Below, piece after piece: positions 8,784 through 17,360 of a stretch of DNA of 64,000 bases (the stretch's first letter is position 1; each line of letters opens with the position of its first letter). The translations under genes and the position numbers were made by a program. Source of the DNA: Cytobacillus massiliigabonensis (GTDB lineage: Bacteria; Bacillota; Bacilli; Bacillales; Cytobacillaceae); the NCBI RefSeq assembly GCF_900199725.1, contig NZ_LT904904.1:1593334-1657333 (forward strand), read 5' to 3'. Under the pieces are notes generated by a model. That model saw only the letters and a list, made by a program, of their open reading frames with translations. It did not search any database and was not told the DNA's origin.

Positions 8784-9026
8784 TTAGTGACCAGCACCTG
8801 GAACCATCATAAATGTGGTCCAATAAGTGAAGCCTACGAAAAACACAGTTAAATATCCTGCAAAAACATACAAATACATACGTTCAGAAAGCTTTAAGTA
8901 GCTTAAAAGCAGGAAGAATCCTGTTTGGGCAAAGAAGATTAAAGACGTTGTATACATATCTCCTAAGAAAAACATAACAGCAAATATTCCCGTCCAAAAT
9001 CCACAAACCTTATACATACGATCCAT
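8784..9026 (-). CDS. yqgY: Small membrane protein YqgY (DUF2626)
   Basis: Eighty residues with three hydrophobic segments and the conserved C-terminal GFTYWTTFMMVPGAGH. This fits the DUF2626 family that includes B. subtilis YqgY. An AAGGAGGGA site precedes the ATG at ideal spacing. No function has been established. It is convergent with the methyltransferase gene. Confidence 0.8.
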   Translation of the reverse strand: MDRMYKVCGFWTGIFAVMFFLGDMYTTSLIFFAQTGFFLLLSYLKLSERMYLYVFAGYLTVFFVGFTYWTTFMMVPGAGH

Positions 9027-9109
9027 ATGTATCCCTCCTTTTCCCCTAGCAATTCACATCATTACATATTATAAGTTAAATGATAGATAAAAGTAAATAA
9101 CCTTTGTTG

Positions 9110-9811
9110 CTACTTTGTGACGATTGCATGATAAGAACAAGAATCGCAGCCGCCAAGCATATTTTCCTTTTCAACTAACTCGATGGAATTAAACAGTGCC
9201 TCAAACATGCCCTTTAGAAATTCGTAATGCATATTACATACTGATTCAGCATGTTCAAGAGCTACTTCTTTAAATGGACAGTTATAAATTTGGAAATAAA
9301 TTTTGCTTTGATCCTCATTTACTTCAAATTCCGGATGGAAGCCTGATAAGGTAGATGCATTTTTTAGGATGTTCAGTTTGTGTTCAAATGAAAGTTCTTC
9401 ATTGTTGTTCGAAGTACGGTTTATTTCTTGTTCTACCAATTCCTTGCCAAATGACTTTCCTGTCAAATACAAGGCTTTCTTTCCTTCTTCTCCAAGCGAG
9501 AGCATGGTTTGCATGGCAATTTTTGAAAGCAGCTGATAGTCACGGTAAGGAAAATGTAACTGAATCACATCTTGAGATAGGCGATATAATCTGCTTGGTC
9601 TCCCGCCTTTACCAGTTTTCTGGGTATCAGAGACGAGCATGTTTACATCTTCAAGCTTTGATAGATGGAGTCTGGCTACGTTTGGATGAATGTCGAAGTT
9701 ATCTGCTATTTCCTGTACAGTTACATCCTTATGTCTTTTTGTAATGTATTGATAAATATAATAGCGTGTTGGATCTGATAATACATTTGTTATTTTTAAC
9801 GTTTGTTCCAC
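9110..9811 (-). CDS. HTH transcriptional regulator with C-terminal cysteine cluster
   Basis: Residues 1-80 form a winged helix-turn-helix (LKITNVLSDPTRYYIYQYI, then VTVQEIADNFDIHPNVARLHLSKLE) like the ArsR/DeoR-type and SufR-like regulators. The GRPSRLYRLS wing follows. The C-terminal half carries NCPF, then a second Cys 13 residues on, and finally GGCDSC near the end. The spacing is C-x13-C-x29-C-x2-C, which could ligate an iron-sulfur cluster or metal, as in SufR-type sensors. It is divergent from the comG operon, so it may act on that region or on itself. Neither target nor ligand is known. Length, 233 residues, fits an intact protein. Confidence 0.75.
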   Translation of the reverse strand: MEQTLKITNVLSDPTRYYIYQYITKRHKDVTVQEIADNFDIHPNVARLHLSKLEDVNMLVSDTQKTGKGGRPSRLYRLSQDVIQLHFPYRDYQLLSKIAMQTMLSLGEEGKKALYLTGKSFGKELVEQEINRTSNNNEELSFEHKLNILKNASTLSGFHPEFEVNEDQSKIYFQIYNCPFKEVALEHAESVCNMHYEFLKGMFEALFNSIELVEKENMLGGCDSCSYHAIVTK

Positions 9812-9914
9812 TTATATTCACCTCAAGTAGGATTTGATTCCATTATAATACAGCTATAAAGGGTTAACACTGTATTCACTATTAGTTTATAAAAAGTTCA
9901 CAATTAAACCAATA

Positions 9915-10035
9915 ACATAAGTCACAAATTTATATAAATTTTGATAAATTTCAACAAATTTTCTAATGTAAATTAATATTTGTCTATTCTTTGAATCCTT
10001 ATTTTATGAAAATTTCATATTTTTAATCGAATTAT
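9915..10035 (+). promoter_or_regulatory. AT-rich promoter region of the comG operon, possible ComK boxes
   Basis: The divergent gap between the regulator and comGA contains repeated AAATTT/AAATTTT blocks around 9925-9962 and GAAAATTTCATATTTTT near 10007-10024. In B. subtilis ComK binds paired AAAA-N5-TTTT boxes at comG. The blocks here are only degenerate matches, so the call rests mainly on position. Confidence 0.3.
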
Positions 10036-10112
10036 TTGTCAAAAAAAGCAGGAGAATATATAATAAGGTCGAATTAAACTCCTAACAAATGAAAAGGTGG
10101 TGTGCGATTCAA

Positions 10113-11183
10113 TTGAATACGATTGAAAGGCTAGCCGAAAGAATCATTAAAGATGCTGTTAGAAATCATGCATCTGATATCCACATTGTTCCCCGAAGAA
10201 AAGATACCCTCATTCAATTGCGTCTTGCTAACAAACTAATTCCCAGACTTTACTTGCCGAAAGAAGAATGTGACAGACTTATATCACACTTCAAGTTTAC
10301 AGCTTCAATGGATATCGGAGAAAAGAGACGACCGCAAAGTGGTGCGTACTCCTATCAAATTGATGGCCAAATGATTGGTTTCCGTTTTTCAACGCTCCCC
10401 TCTAGCCATAATGAAAGCTTAGTCATCCGAATCCTCCCACAGCAAGAACAAATTCCTTTCTACCAAATTTCTTTATTCCCTAGTATGACCCGAAAACTGC
10501 TTGCCCTATTAAAACATGCCCACGGATTAATCATATTTACAGGTCCGACTGGATCAGGTAAAACAACCACTCTTTACTCACTTCTAAATGAAACTTCCCA
10601 TATGTTCAATCGCAATGTCATCACTCTTGAAGATCCTATTGAAAAAGAAAATGATCGGGTGCTACAGGTTCAAGTGAACGAAAAAGCTGGTGTTTCCTAT
10701 GCCACTGGTTTAAAAGCAATCTTAAGACATGATCCAGATATCATAATGGTTGGGGAAATCAGGGATGCAGAAACAGCCAAGATTGCAGTGAGGGCTGCGC
10801 TAACAGGCCATTTAGTTCTTTCAACAATGCATACGAGGGATGCGAGAGGAGCCATCTACAGGTTGAGCGAATTTGGTGTGGATGCAGTAGAAATAGAGCA
10901 GACTCTTGTGGCAGTAACTGCACAGAGGCTTGTGGAATTAGCCTGTCCGTTTTGTTATGGGGAATGTTCCCCATACTGCTATTGCTATGGCAGGTTGAAA
11001 AGAGCAAGTGTTTTTGAGCTTTTAGCTGGGAGGGCATTGAATGCTACTATGAAGGCGGCGAGGGGAGAAGAGGCTATTATTAAATACCGAACGATAAAGG
11101 ATATTATAAAAAAGGGAATTGCACTTGGTTTTATCAAAGAGACAGAATATGAGCGGTGGGTGCTTGAACATGATCAATCGTAA
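10113..11183 (+). CDS. comGA: Competence traffic ATPase ComGA
   Basis: PilB/GspE-type secretion ATPase that powers assembly of the competence pseudopilus at the membrane. The Walker A motif GPTGSGKTTT lies at about residues 145-154. Asp-box DPDIIMVGEIRDAETA and His-box TGHLVLSTMHT follow. A TTG start at 10113 is chosen because AAAGGTGGTG ends ten bases before it; this gives 356 residues, the length of the B. subtilis protein. An in-frame ATG lies at 10089 but has no site before it. Four cysteines near residues 278-294 (CPFCYGECSPYCYC) resemble the zinc-binding tetracysteine of this ATPase family. First gene of the operon. Confidence 0.92.
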   Translation: MNTIERLAERIIKDAVRNHASDIHIVPRRKDTLIQLRLANKLIPRLYLPKEECDRLISHFKFTASMDIGEKRRPQSGAYSYQIDGQMIGFRFSTLPSSHNESLVIRILPQQEQIPFYQISLFPSMTRKLLALLKHAHGLIIFTGPTGSGKTTTLYSLLNETSHMFNRNVITLEDPIEKENDRVLQVQVNEKAGVSYATGLKAILRHDPDIIMVGEIRDAETAKIAVRAALTGHLVLSTMHTRDARGAIYRLSEFGVDAVEIEQTLVAVTAQRLVELACPFCYGECSPYCYCYGRLKRASVFELLAGRALNATMKAARGEEAIIKYRTIKDIIKKGIALGFIKETEYERWVLEHDQS

Positions 11184-12201
11184 GTGGAGTTTGCAGGAGC
11201 AATGCCTTTTTTTAAAACGAATCGGTGAATTGCTTGCCAGAGGCTATCCTTTATCAGAAGCAATTGAATCCCTTTTATTTCAGCTGCCAAACAAAAAGAA
11301 ACTTGAGCTTAGTCAGTGTCTGGCAGATCTAAGAGAAGGCTACCCTTTTTATCAGGTTTTGGCTAAACTTCGGTTTAATCATCACTTGATTGGCTATGTG
11401 TATTTTGCTGAGCAGCACGGCGGTTTAGCCAATGCCTTCCAAGATGGAAGTGAAATGATGCTGAAGCGGGATAGTGATTTGGAAAAGCTAAAAAAATTGT
11501 TAGTTTATCCTCTATTTTTGATCTTTATTACTGCTGTCTTATTTATTTTTGTTGAGAGAATAATATTGCCTAGATTTTCCTCACTTTTTATCTCTATGAG
11601 CCTCAAGCCTAATTTCTTCACACAGGCAGTTTCCATATTCGGCGAAATGATGCCGTACCTCATGATGTGTCTATTTTTATTATTCCTTCTTCTCTTATTT
11701 TACTACTACTGCAGATTTCGCCATTTTTCTCAAATCAAACAAAAGAAAATACTTGTCTCTATTCCAGTTCTTGGGGTGTTTTTCAAATTGTTTTATACTC
11801 ACTATTTTTCTGTGCAAATTAGTTATTTAATAGCAGGAGGATTATCCGTTCATGAAGCGCTTAGCTTATTTGAGAACAATGATAAACAGCCGCTTTACAA
11901 AGAGCTTGGCGAGGAATTAAAGGATGGCTTGCGGAAGGGGGATAGGCTTGAGGATATATTAATAAGGTATCCATTTTTCGAAAGTGAGCTTGCTCATATT
12001 ATTAGACACGGACAAAAGAATGGAAAATTAGATCAAGAGCTATTCTTTTTTAGCCGGTATTGTTTAAACCTGCTGGAGGAAAGAACAGAAAAAACGTTAA
12101 AAACGGTCCAGCCATGTTTGTATGTATTTATTGGCTTATTAATTGTATCCATGTATTTAGCTGTATTATTACCGATGTTTCATTTATTGGAGGGGTTTTA
12201 A
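11170..12201 (+). CDS. comGB: Competence pseudopilus platform membrane protein ComGB
   Basis: PilC/GspF family polytopic protein of 343 residues. Two cytoplasmic helical domains alternate with membrane helices: one near residues 110-130, a pair around 155-185, and one at the C-terminus. It is the inner-membrane platform on which the pseudopilus is assembled by ComGA. The ATG at 11170 overlaps the comGA stop, so the genes are translationally coupled; the longer upstream frame is part of comGA. The repeated G-L-S/E-A-L pattern (GGLSVHEALSLFEN) is typical of the family. Confidence 0.9.
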   Translation: MINRKWSLQEQCLFLKRIGELLARGYPLSEAIESLLFQLPNKKKLELSQCLADLREGYPFYQVLAKLRFNHHLIGYVYFAEQHGGLANAFQDGSEMMLKRDSDLEKLKKLLVYPLFLIFITAVLFIFVERIILPRFSSLFISMSLKPNFFTQAVSIFGEMMPYLMMCLFLLFLLLLFYYYCRFRHFSQIKQKKILVSIPVLGVFFKLFYTHYFSVQISYLIAGGLSVHEALSLFENNDKQPLYKELGEELKDGLRKGDRLEDILIRYPFFESELAHIIRHGQKNGKLDQELFFFSRYCLNLLEERTEKTLKTVQPCLYVFIGLLIVSMYLAVLLPMFHLLEGF

Positions 12202-12536
12202 TGTTGAAAATAATCAAAAATGAATATGCATTTACACTGCTTGAAATGATGATTGTCCTTCTCGTCATTTCAGTTCTGCTGATTATTACAATACCGAATA
12301 TTACTAAGCATAATGGAAATATCAATAAAAAAGGATGTGAAGCATATGTAAAGATGGTTCAAGCCCAGGTGCAGGCATATGAAATCGAGCATAAAAAACC
12401 GCCTTCAGATGTAAAAGCTTTAGTGGATGAAAAATATTTGAACGAAAATGAAACAACTTGTCCAAATGGAGAAGCTATAGTGATTACAGATGGAAAAGTA
12501 TCATCAAATCAAAAGGAATCATCCTCTAATGATTAA
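12201..12536 (+). CDS. comGC: Major pseudopilin ComGC
   Basis: A 111-residue type IV prepilin-like protein and the main subunit of the competence pseudopilus. A short basic leader ends in NEYA, followed by FTLLEMMIVLLVISVLLII, the methylated-Phe hydrophobic helix with Glu5. The residue before the cleavage site is Ala rather than the usual Gly. Two cysteines (KKGCEAY and TTCPNGE) match the intramolecular disulfide in B. subtilis ComGC. The start codon ATG shares one base with the comGB stop. AGGGG lies upstream. Processing would be by the ComC peptidase. Confidence 0.92.
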   Translation: MLKIIKNEYAFTLLEMMIVLLVISVLLIITIPNITKHNGNINKKGCEAYVKMVQAQVQAYEIEHKKPPSDVKALVDEKYLNENETTCPNGEAIVITDGKVSSNQKESSSND

Positions 12537-12969
12537 CTCAGAAGATGGCTTTACATTATTAGAATCCCTGTTTGTATTGAGTGTATTCCTCATTATTGCT
12601 TCTATTTCTGCTTTCGTGTTTAAATCTCAATTTGTTTCTCTTGAAAAACAGCAATTTATCAGCCAGTTAAGAGCCGACCTATTATATGGACAGCAATATG
12701 CCATGTCACATCAAGTTTTGGTTACTGTTAATATTCTCCCAGAGGAGAATTCCTATTATTTACGCGAGGGCTATAATAAAGGATTCCTTATAAAAAGGGA
12801 AATTCCTGAAGTGGTCACAATCAAAGAAGGCTCCATGAAGTTATTTTTTCAGTTTAAGCCTGATGGGAATATTAATCGATTTGGCTCTTTTTTGATCAAA
12901 GTGGATAAAGTATGGTACAGAATGACCTTCTTAATCGGTAAGGGGAGATTTTATGTGGCGAAAGAATGA
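12529..12969 (+). CDS. comGD: Minor pseudopilin ComGD
   Basis: A 146-residue prepilin-like protein with NSEDGFTLLESLFVLSVFLII, giving a class III leader ending in Gly and a Glu5-containing helix. It is required with ComGE, ComGF and ComGG for pseudopilus assembly. The start at 12529 overlaps the comGC stop by eight bases; a longer in-frame start at 12490 lies inside comGC and lacks a site. The globular part is strand-rich, as in GspH-like minor pseudopilins. Confidence 0.88.
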   Translation: MINSEDGFTLLESLFVLSVFLIIASISAFVFKSQFVSLEKQQFISQLRADLLYGQQYAMSHQVLVTVNILPEENSYYLREGYNKGFLIKREIPEVVTIKEGSMKLFFQFKPDGNINRFGSFLIKVDKVWYRMTFLIGKGRFYVAKE

Positions 12970-13288
12970 TGGATTCTTCCTGGCAGAATTGTTATTAACT
13001 CTTTCTGCATGGCTACTCATTGCAAGTGTCCTTTTTCCATTGATTATTCAAGCTGTTAATCAATCTCTCCAAGTCAGACAGGAATTCCTTGCTGCTGAAA
13101 TTTTATACGAAAGTTTAATAGATTCGAAGAAGAGATCGGTATATCCACTCAATGAAACAATTGTAGTCAACCAAACTTTATATGAGATTATTACAAAGGA
13201 GAATGGGGAATCTGCGAATATGGAGGTATGCATTAAATATGAAGATTTTCTCCAAAAGTCCTATGAAACGTGTGAAATCTTTGAATAA
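12953..13288 (+). CDS. comGE: Minor pseudopilin ComGE
   Basis: Starts MWRKNDGFFLAELLLTLSAWLLI, a leader-like charged stretch followed by a hydrophobic helix containing Glu. At 111 residues it is close to the B. subtilis ComGE length. AAGGGGAGA precedes the ATG, which overlaps the comGD end by 17 bases. Assignment rests mostly on position, length and the prepilin-like N-terminus; this family is poorly conserved. Confidence 0.8.
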   Translation: MWRKNDGFFLAELLLTLSAWLLIASVLFPLIIQAVNQSLQVRQEFLAAEILYESLIDSKKRSVYPLNETIVVNQTLYEIITKENGESANMEVCIKYEDFLQKSYETCEIFE

Positions 13289-13718
13289 TAAAGGCTTTAC
13301 AATGACAGAAATGCTCTATTCATTCTCAGTTTTCCTCATAATCGTCTCCTTTTTTCCCCTTAGCTTTAAATACCTATTCCAAAATGAACAGTTTGAAGCG
13401 AGAAATAAAATAATGGAATGGCATGTTTTTGTACAGCAATTGAAAAAGGAAGTCCGGCTATCTGACGAGTTGTTTGTATTCAATGATAAAATTATCTTAA
13501 AGAAAGATGGGCAGACTATACTGTTTGATAAGCATGGAACAAATATTAGGCGAAGAGTAGATGATAAAGGGCATGAAATTGTTTTACAGCAGGTGGAAAC
13601 GGTCCGATTTGATGAGTTACATGATGGCATCCGGCTAACTGTAAAAGATATATTCCATCAACAGCATACTGCGTCCTTCATTTCATTCCTTAATATGGAG
13701 GCAGACTATGATCCGTAA
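13239..13718 (+). CDS. comGF: Minor pseudopilin ComGF
   Basis: A strand-rich protein of about 159 residues with a leader ending NNKG and the helix FTMTEMLYSFSVFLII. The C-terminal RRVDDKGHEIVLQQVETVRFD region resembles ComGF. ATG 13239 is preceded by GGAGGT at slightly long spacing and overlaps comGE by 50 bases. ATG 13263 is an alternative start that still keeps the leader. Position between comGE and comGG fixes the name. Confidence 0.8.
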   Translation: MKIFSKSPMKRVKSLNNKGFTMTEMLYSFSVFLIIVSFFPLSFKYLFQNEQFEARNKIMEWHVFVQQLKKEVRLSDELFVFNDKIILKKDGQTILFDKHGTNIRRRVDDKGHEIVLQQVETVRFDELHDGIRLTVKDIFHQQHTASFISFLNMEADYDP

Positions 13719-14091
13719 TGAAAAGGGTTTTTCTTATCCTCTAACATTTTGTGTGATTCTCCTTGCCTTTGTTGTCCTCTCTATTCATCTTGAATTATAC
13801 ATTTCCGAGAAAAGAATAATAAACGAAACAGTCACGATGCTAAAACAAGAATATTATTTTTTAAGTGCGATGAAATGGACGGAAGAGCAACTTTTAGTAG
13901 AAGAGAATGAGGGGGGATCAGGCATATATTCTTTCTTGGATGGCGAGGTAAATTATCATTCCGTAAAAGTTACAGACAGCCTTCTTCGGGTAACATTTGT
14001 TTTAACAATGAAGGATTCCCCAGAAATCACTGGAGTTGGTTACTATGACAAAGAACTTAAGAAAATGATAAAATGGAATGAAAAAAATTGA
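13708..14091 (+). CDS. comGG: Minor pseudopilin ComGG
   Basis: A 127-residue protein with MIRNEKGFSYPLTFCVILLAFVVL at the N-terminus. It has the leader ending in Gly and the hydrophobic helix, but lacks the usual Glu5, as expected for the GspK-like ComGG. TGGAGG precedes the ATG, which overlaps comGF by 11 bases. It is thought to cap or prime the pseudopilus tip. Last pseudopilin gene of the operon. Confidence 0.85.
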   Translation: MIRNEKGFSYPLTFCVILLAFVVLSIHLELYISEKRIINETVTMLKQEYYFLSAMKWTEEQLLVEENEGGSGIYSFLDGEVNYHSVKVTDSLLRVTFVLTMKDSPEITGVGYYDKELKKMIKWNEKN

Positions 14092-14105
14092 GTGAGGATT
14101 TGAAT

Positions 14106-14609
14106 ATGAAAGCAATTTATTTGACTGGATTTATGGGAGCGGGGAAAACAACGATTGGAAAAGCACTTGGTGAATATTTGGAGATGCCGGTTTTTGATAC
14201 GGATGAGGAAATTGAAGTGAAAGAAACACTTACAATTAGTGAGATATTCGAACAGCAAGGTGAAGAGTTTTTTCGTGCCCTTGAGACAAGAATATTAGGG
14301 GAGCTTCCTGTAAAGGATGCAGTAATTACAACAGGCGGAGGAATTGTCTGCAGGGGGGGAAATAGGCAGTTTATAAAAGAACATGGAATTGTAATTTTCC
14401 TATTTGCGAGCAAGGAAGAAATTGTGAAACGGCTTGAACTGGACGAAACTAGACCATTGCTTAAAGGGGATAAACTTGAAAAGATAGCGGTCCTTTATAA
14501 TGAAAGGCTGCCTATATATAAGCAGGCTGCTGATTTTACGGTTGATACGACAGGAAAAGAGATTGGTGAAGTGGTAAAAGAAATCGTTTCTTGTTTAAAG
14601 TTGCAATAA
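14106..14609 (+). CDS. aroK: Shikimate kinase AroK
   Basis: A 167-residue P-loop kinase that phosphorylates shikimate in aromatic amino acid synthesis. Walker A is GFMGAGKTT at residues 8-16. FDTDEEIE provides the shikimate-binding Asp. The FRALE and TTGGGIV motifs and lid region ETRPLL are all present. The ATG at 14106 is chosen over an upstream TTG because GTGAGGAT lies before it. It follows comGG after 14 bases and precedes yqzE, so a housekeeping gene appears embedded in the competence operon. In B. subtilis the aroK gene is elsewhere. Confidence 0.9.
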   Translation: MKAIYLTGFMGAGKTTIGKALGEYLEMPVFDTDEEIEVKETLTISEIFEQQGEEFFRALETRILGELPVKDAVITTGGGIVCRGGNRQFIKEHGIVIFLFASKEEIVKRLELDETRPLLKGDKLEKIAVLYNERLPIYKQAADFTVDTTGKEIGEVVKEIVSCLKLQ

Positions 14610-14674
14610 ATGGGCATACTTGGACATATAGTACGGTTTATTTTGATAGAAATCAGCTAAGTGCAGGTGTGGCT

Positions 14675-14851
14675 ATGAAATCAAATGATTATGTGAAATA
14701 CATTACGCAGACAGTAGTGAAATATATTGATCAGCCAAAGGATGAACGGAAAAAATATCGTATAGAAAAAAAGAATGCAAAAGAGCCTTTTTTATTGAAA
14801 TGGTTCGGAATAATCCCTTATGCCATTTATGCTTTGTTCAAAAGAAAATAA
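14675..14851 (+). CDS. yqzE: YqzE family small protein
   Basis: A 58-residue basic protein opening MKSNDYVKYITQTVVKYID, with a charged linker and a hydrophobic end (FGIIPYAIYALFKRK). The sequence and its place after comGG match YqzE. The longer open frame to 14591 overlaps aroK and is less likely. Function is unknown; in B. subtilis it lies at the end of the comG region. Confidence 0.8.
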   Translation: MKSNDYVKYITQTVVKYIDQPKDERKKYRIEKKNAKEPFLLKWFGIIPYAIYALFKRK

Positions 14852-14854
14852 ATT

Positions 14855-14888
14855 AAAAAGAAACCGGTACTGACCGGTTTCTTTTTAA
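14855..14888 (+). terminator. Bidirectional terminator between yqzE and yqhG
   Basis: AAAAAGAAACCGGT and ACCGGTTTCTTTTT arms with a four-base loop end the comG operon and, in reverse, the yqhHG pair. Confidence 0.9.
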
Positions 14889-15694
14889 TTTACAATTGAA
14901 CGCTGAAATGCATCTTCTGTCAAATAAAATAACCCTCCATTAATGATAGATATATTTATTCTAGGTTCATACTGCTCCTTTAATGCCATTTTCTCAATTT
15001 CATAGCTTTCTTCCTTATCCTCCATTTCCTCATAAAAATGTTCAAGCAAATTTAAATCCTTTTCCCAGCGTGCTGTCGCTTCTTCTGCCCATGTGTGGTC
15101 CTCTTTTTTTATTTCATTTTGTAAATAATGCTGAATCCTTATCATCCCGCTTTTGGGCATGATTAAAGGGGATAAGGTAAAAGAGTAATCAGGAATTTTA
15201 GGAGTAAGCTCTAGTTCTAAGAGTTTATCATGAAACCCATCTATCATTTGTCCATTAATCAATTGCAGTCCAATCGACTTGAAGACATCCCTTTTACGAT
15301 CACATTGGTAGGAGATGCGAACGTTCATTCCGAGCCATGGGCGTAATGGGGTTTGCTGGCCAAATGTATTCTTATTTTCGTATAAGCGAATATAGCCTGC
15401 AAGCTTCTTCGTGGATTCGAAGATTTGATGCAGCCTTGGGGAGCCAAAATGGATGGTTTCCCCTTTTAATGTTTTTGGTGCAGCTTCTGGATTTGTTATC
15501 ATTGTCAGCTGCATCGGATTTGGGATGCCACCCGTTTTCTCTAAATAATGCCAGTAGAAGGGACGATTCATTAGCTGTTTGTCTAGCTCAATTGTTAATT
15601 GTACGGTTAGATAGCCAGATCCCGACTCAATCATTTCACAGCTGTTTGCGTGAAAATATCTTTCAAGAAAGTGCTGAATTTCCTGCTGCTGCAC
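14885..15694 (-). CDS. yqhG: YqhG family protein
   Basis: The frame opens with a GTG at 15703, but the family starts MQQQEI, which corresponds to the GTG at 15694 used here. The protein is about 269 residues, cytosolic, and unusually conserved in ANSCEMIESGSGYLTVQL, FYWHYLEKTGGIPNP and IHFGSPRL. No enzymatic motif is recognised. It overlaps the 3' end of the helicase gene by 32 bases, so the two are probably translationally coupled and work together. In B. subtilis the same pair sits beside gcvT. Confidence 0.82.
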   Translation of the reverse strand: MQQQEIQHFLERYFHANSCEMIESGSGYLTVQLTIELDKQLMNRPFYWHYLEKTGGIPNPMQLTMITNPEAAPKTLKGETIHFGSPRLHQIFESTKKLAGYIRLYENKNTFGQQTPLRPWLGMNVRISYQCDRKRDVFKSIGLQLINGQMIDGFHDKLLELELTPKIPDYSFTLSPLIMPKSGMIRIQHYLQNEIKKEDHTWAEEATARWEKDLNLLEHFYEEMEDKEESYEIEKMALKEQYEPRINISIINGGLFYLTEDAFQRSIVN

Positions 15695-17360
15695 TGCCTT
15701 CACCTGCTTTCATCTCTTCTGCAAATTGAATCATTGACGTTAAGTTGTCCATCTTAATTCTCATTTCCCCTTCTGAAGAAGATCTGCCAAAAATGTCAAT
15801 GAGATGGTCATCGATATTTCCGAAGTCAAGCTTTGTTAGAATATCATCCAGGTCGCCAATTACTTTTTCAAACAGATGTATTTTTTCATATAATAGCTTC
15901 AGAACGTGTTCTTCTACAGTATCCTTTATGGCGAAGTTGTAAATGTTCACATCTTTCTCCTGTCCCAGACGATGGACCCGTCCAATTCTTTGTTCAAGAC
16001 GCATTGGATTCCAAGGCAAGTCGAAATTTATTATATGATTGCAAAATTGAAGGTTAATTCCTTCTCCTCCAGCTTCCGTAGCGATGAGAACTTGGGCGTT
16101 TTTTTGAAATAGCTCTCTCATCCAATCCTTTTTGCCTCGCTTGAATCCTCCTCTAAAAGGGACTGAAGTAATTCCATGCTGTTTGAGAAACCATTGCAAA
16201 TACATTTGTGTGGCTCGATATTCAGTAAAAATGATCACCTTATCATTAATTTGCTGTATCAATTCAAGTGCCTTTTCTGCCTTCGAATTCCTTTGAACTG
16301 CTTCTACCTTCGTTATTAACAATTGAATTTGTTCCTGAAATTCTTTAGTTGGCTCCTCTTTTTTCTGGAGCATATTTTTTAATGTGAAAAAAACAGACTC
16401 TCTGCTGCTGCAAGCTTCCCGTTGAAGTGTCATCTCAGAAAATTGGCTTGAACTCATCCAGTTCCCATCACTTCGAAGGTTTGTGACTGATTCATATAGT
16501 TCTCTTTCTTCCCTCGAAAATTCAATGGGCAACGTTTCGACATTCCGTTTCGTCCATTCAATCCCTGTATCCGCTCTTCGGTTTCGAATCATCACTTTAT
16601 TAACAAGCACTTTTAAATATTCATCATCATCCAGTGTTCGAGAGTCCTTTTGATATTTTTGATAAAAATCCGCTTCATTTCCTAAATGGCCAGGCTTTAA
16701 TAAAGAAACTAAGTTAAAGATTTCACTGATCCGATTCTGAATCGGTGTGGCTGTAAGGAGCAAGCAAAATTTCTTTTTTAAGTTTTGAACAAATTCATAG
16801 TTTTTTGTCTTATTGTTTTTCAGTTTGTGCGCTTCATCGATTATAACTAAGTCATAGTCTTGATTATAAATAATATCTTTATGCGGGCTGCGCTTTGCTG
16901 TATCAATCGAAGATACAACCACATCGCATTGTTCCCATACATAGCTTTTGCGCTGTGCGATGGCAGGGATGAAAAATTTTGAATTTAATTCGATCGCCCA
17001 TTGAGTCACAAGGGAAGCAGGAACAAGAATTAGCACCTTCTTCACTAGTCCCCTAATCATATACTCTTTTAAAATCAAGCCAGCTTCAATTGTTTTGCCC
17101 AAACCTACTTCATCCGCTAGAATAGCTTTTCCATTCATATTTTCTACTACCTGCTTAGCCACTTCCAGCTGATGCGGCAAAGGAACAAGACTTGATAAGT
17201 GCTTAGGGGCCTGAAGCCCTTCAAATTCTGGAATAATTGTATGGTTTTCCACTTCTAAGGCTAATTTATATAGCTCCCAGCTTCCCCATGGTCCGTCCTC
17301 TTCAATTCTATGTAAAAATTCATTTTGCCATGAAGAATCAAAATTAATTTGCACTGACAT
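15663..17360 (-). CDS. yqhH: SNF2-family DNA/RNA helicase-like ATPase YqhH
   Basis: A 565-residue SWI2/SNF2 ATPase. Motif I is DEVGLGKTIEAG near residue 83, motif II DEAH, motif III LTATPIQN. Motif V/VI elements are ATEAGGEGINLQFC and QRIGRVHRLGQ. This resembles the RapA/HepA-type group that remodels nucleoprotein complexes, though it lacks the flanking RapA domains. AAGGAG lies ahead of the ATG at 17360. It is the first gene of a two-gene unit with yqhG and is divergent from the gcv riboswitch. Confidence 0.88.
   Translation of the reverse strand: MSVQINFDSSWQNEFLHRIEEDGPWGSWELYKLALEVENHTIIPEFEGLQAPKHLSSLVPLPHQLEVAKQVVENMNGKAILADEVGLGKTIEAGLILKEYMIRGLVKKVLILVPASLVTQWAIELNSKFFIPAIAQRKSYVWEQCDVVVSSIDTAKRSPHKDIIYNQDYDLVIIDEAHKLKNNKTKNYEFVQNLKKKFCLLLTATPIQNRISEIFNLVSLLKPGHLGNEADFYQKYQKDSRTLDDDEYLKVLVNKVMIRNRRADTGIEWTKRNVETLPIEFSREERELYESVTNLRSDGNWMSSSQFSEMTLQREACSSRESVFFTLKNMLQKKEEPTKEFQEQIQLLITKVEAVQRNSKAEKALELIQQINDKVIIFTEYRATQMYLQWFLKQHGITSVPFRGGFKRGKKDWMRELFQKNAQVLIATEAGGEGINLQFCNHIINFDLPWNPMRLEQRIGRVHRLGQEKDVNIYNFAIKDTVEEHVLKLLYEKIHLFEKVIGDLDDILTKLDFGNIDDHLIDIFGRSSSEGEMRIKMDNLTSMIQFAEEMKAGEGSAAAGNSALS

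Noticed and set aside
9355..9744. A 129-codon plus-strand frame
   Set aside because: It is antisense to the HTH regulator, whose domain and cysteine motifs are clear.
13316..13630. A 104-codon minus-strand frame
   Set aside because: It is antisense to comGF and has no ribosome binding site or family resemblance.
15337..16112. Several plus-strand frames of 65-130 codons
   Set aside because: They are antisense shadows of yqhG and the yqhH helicase.
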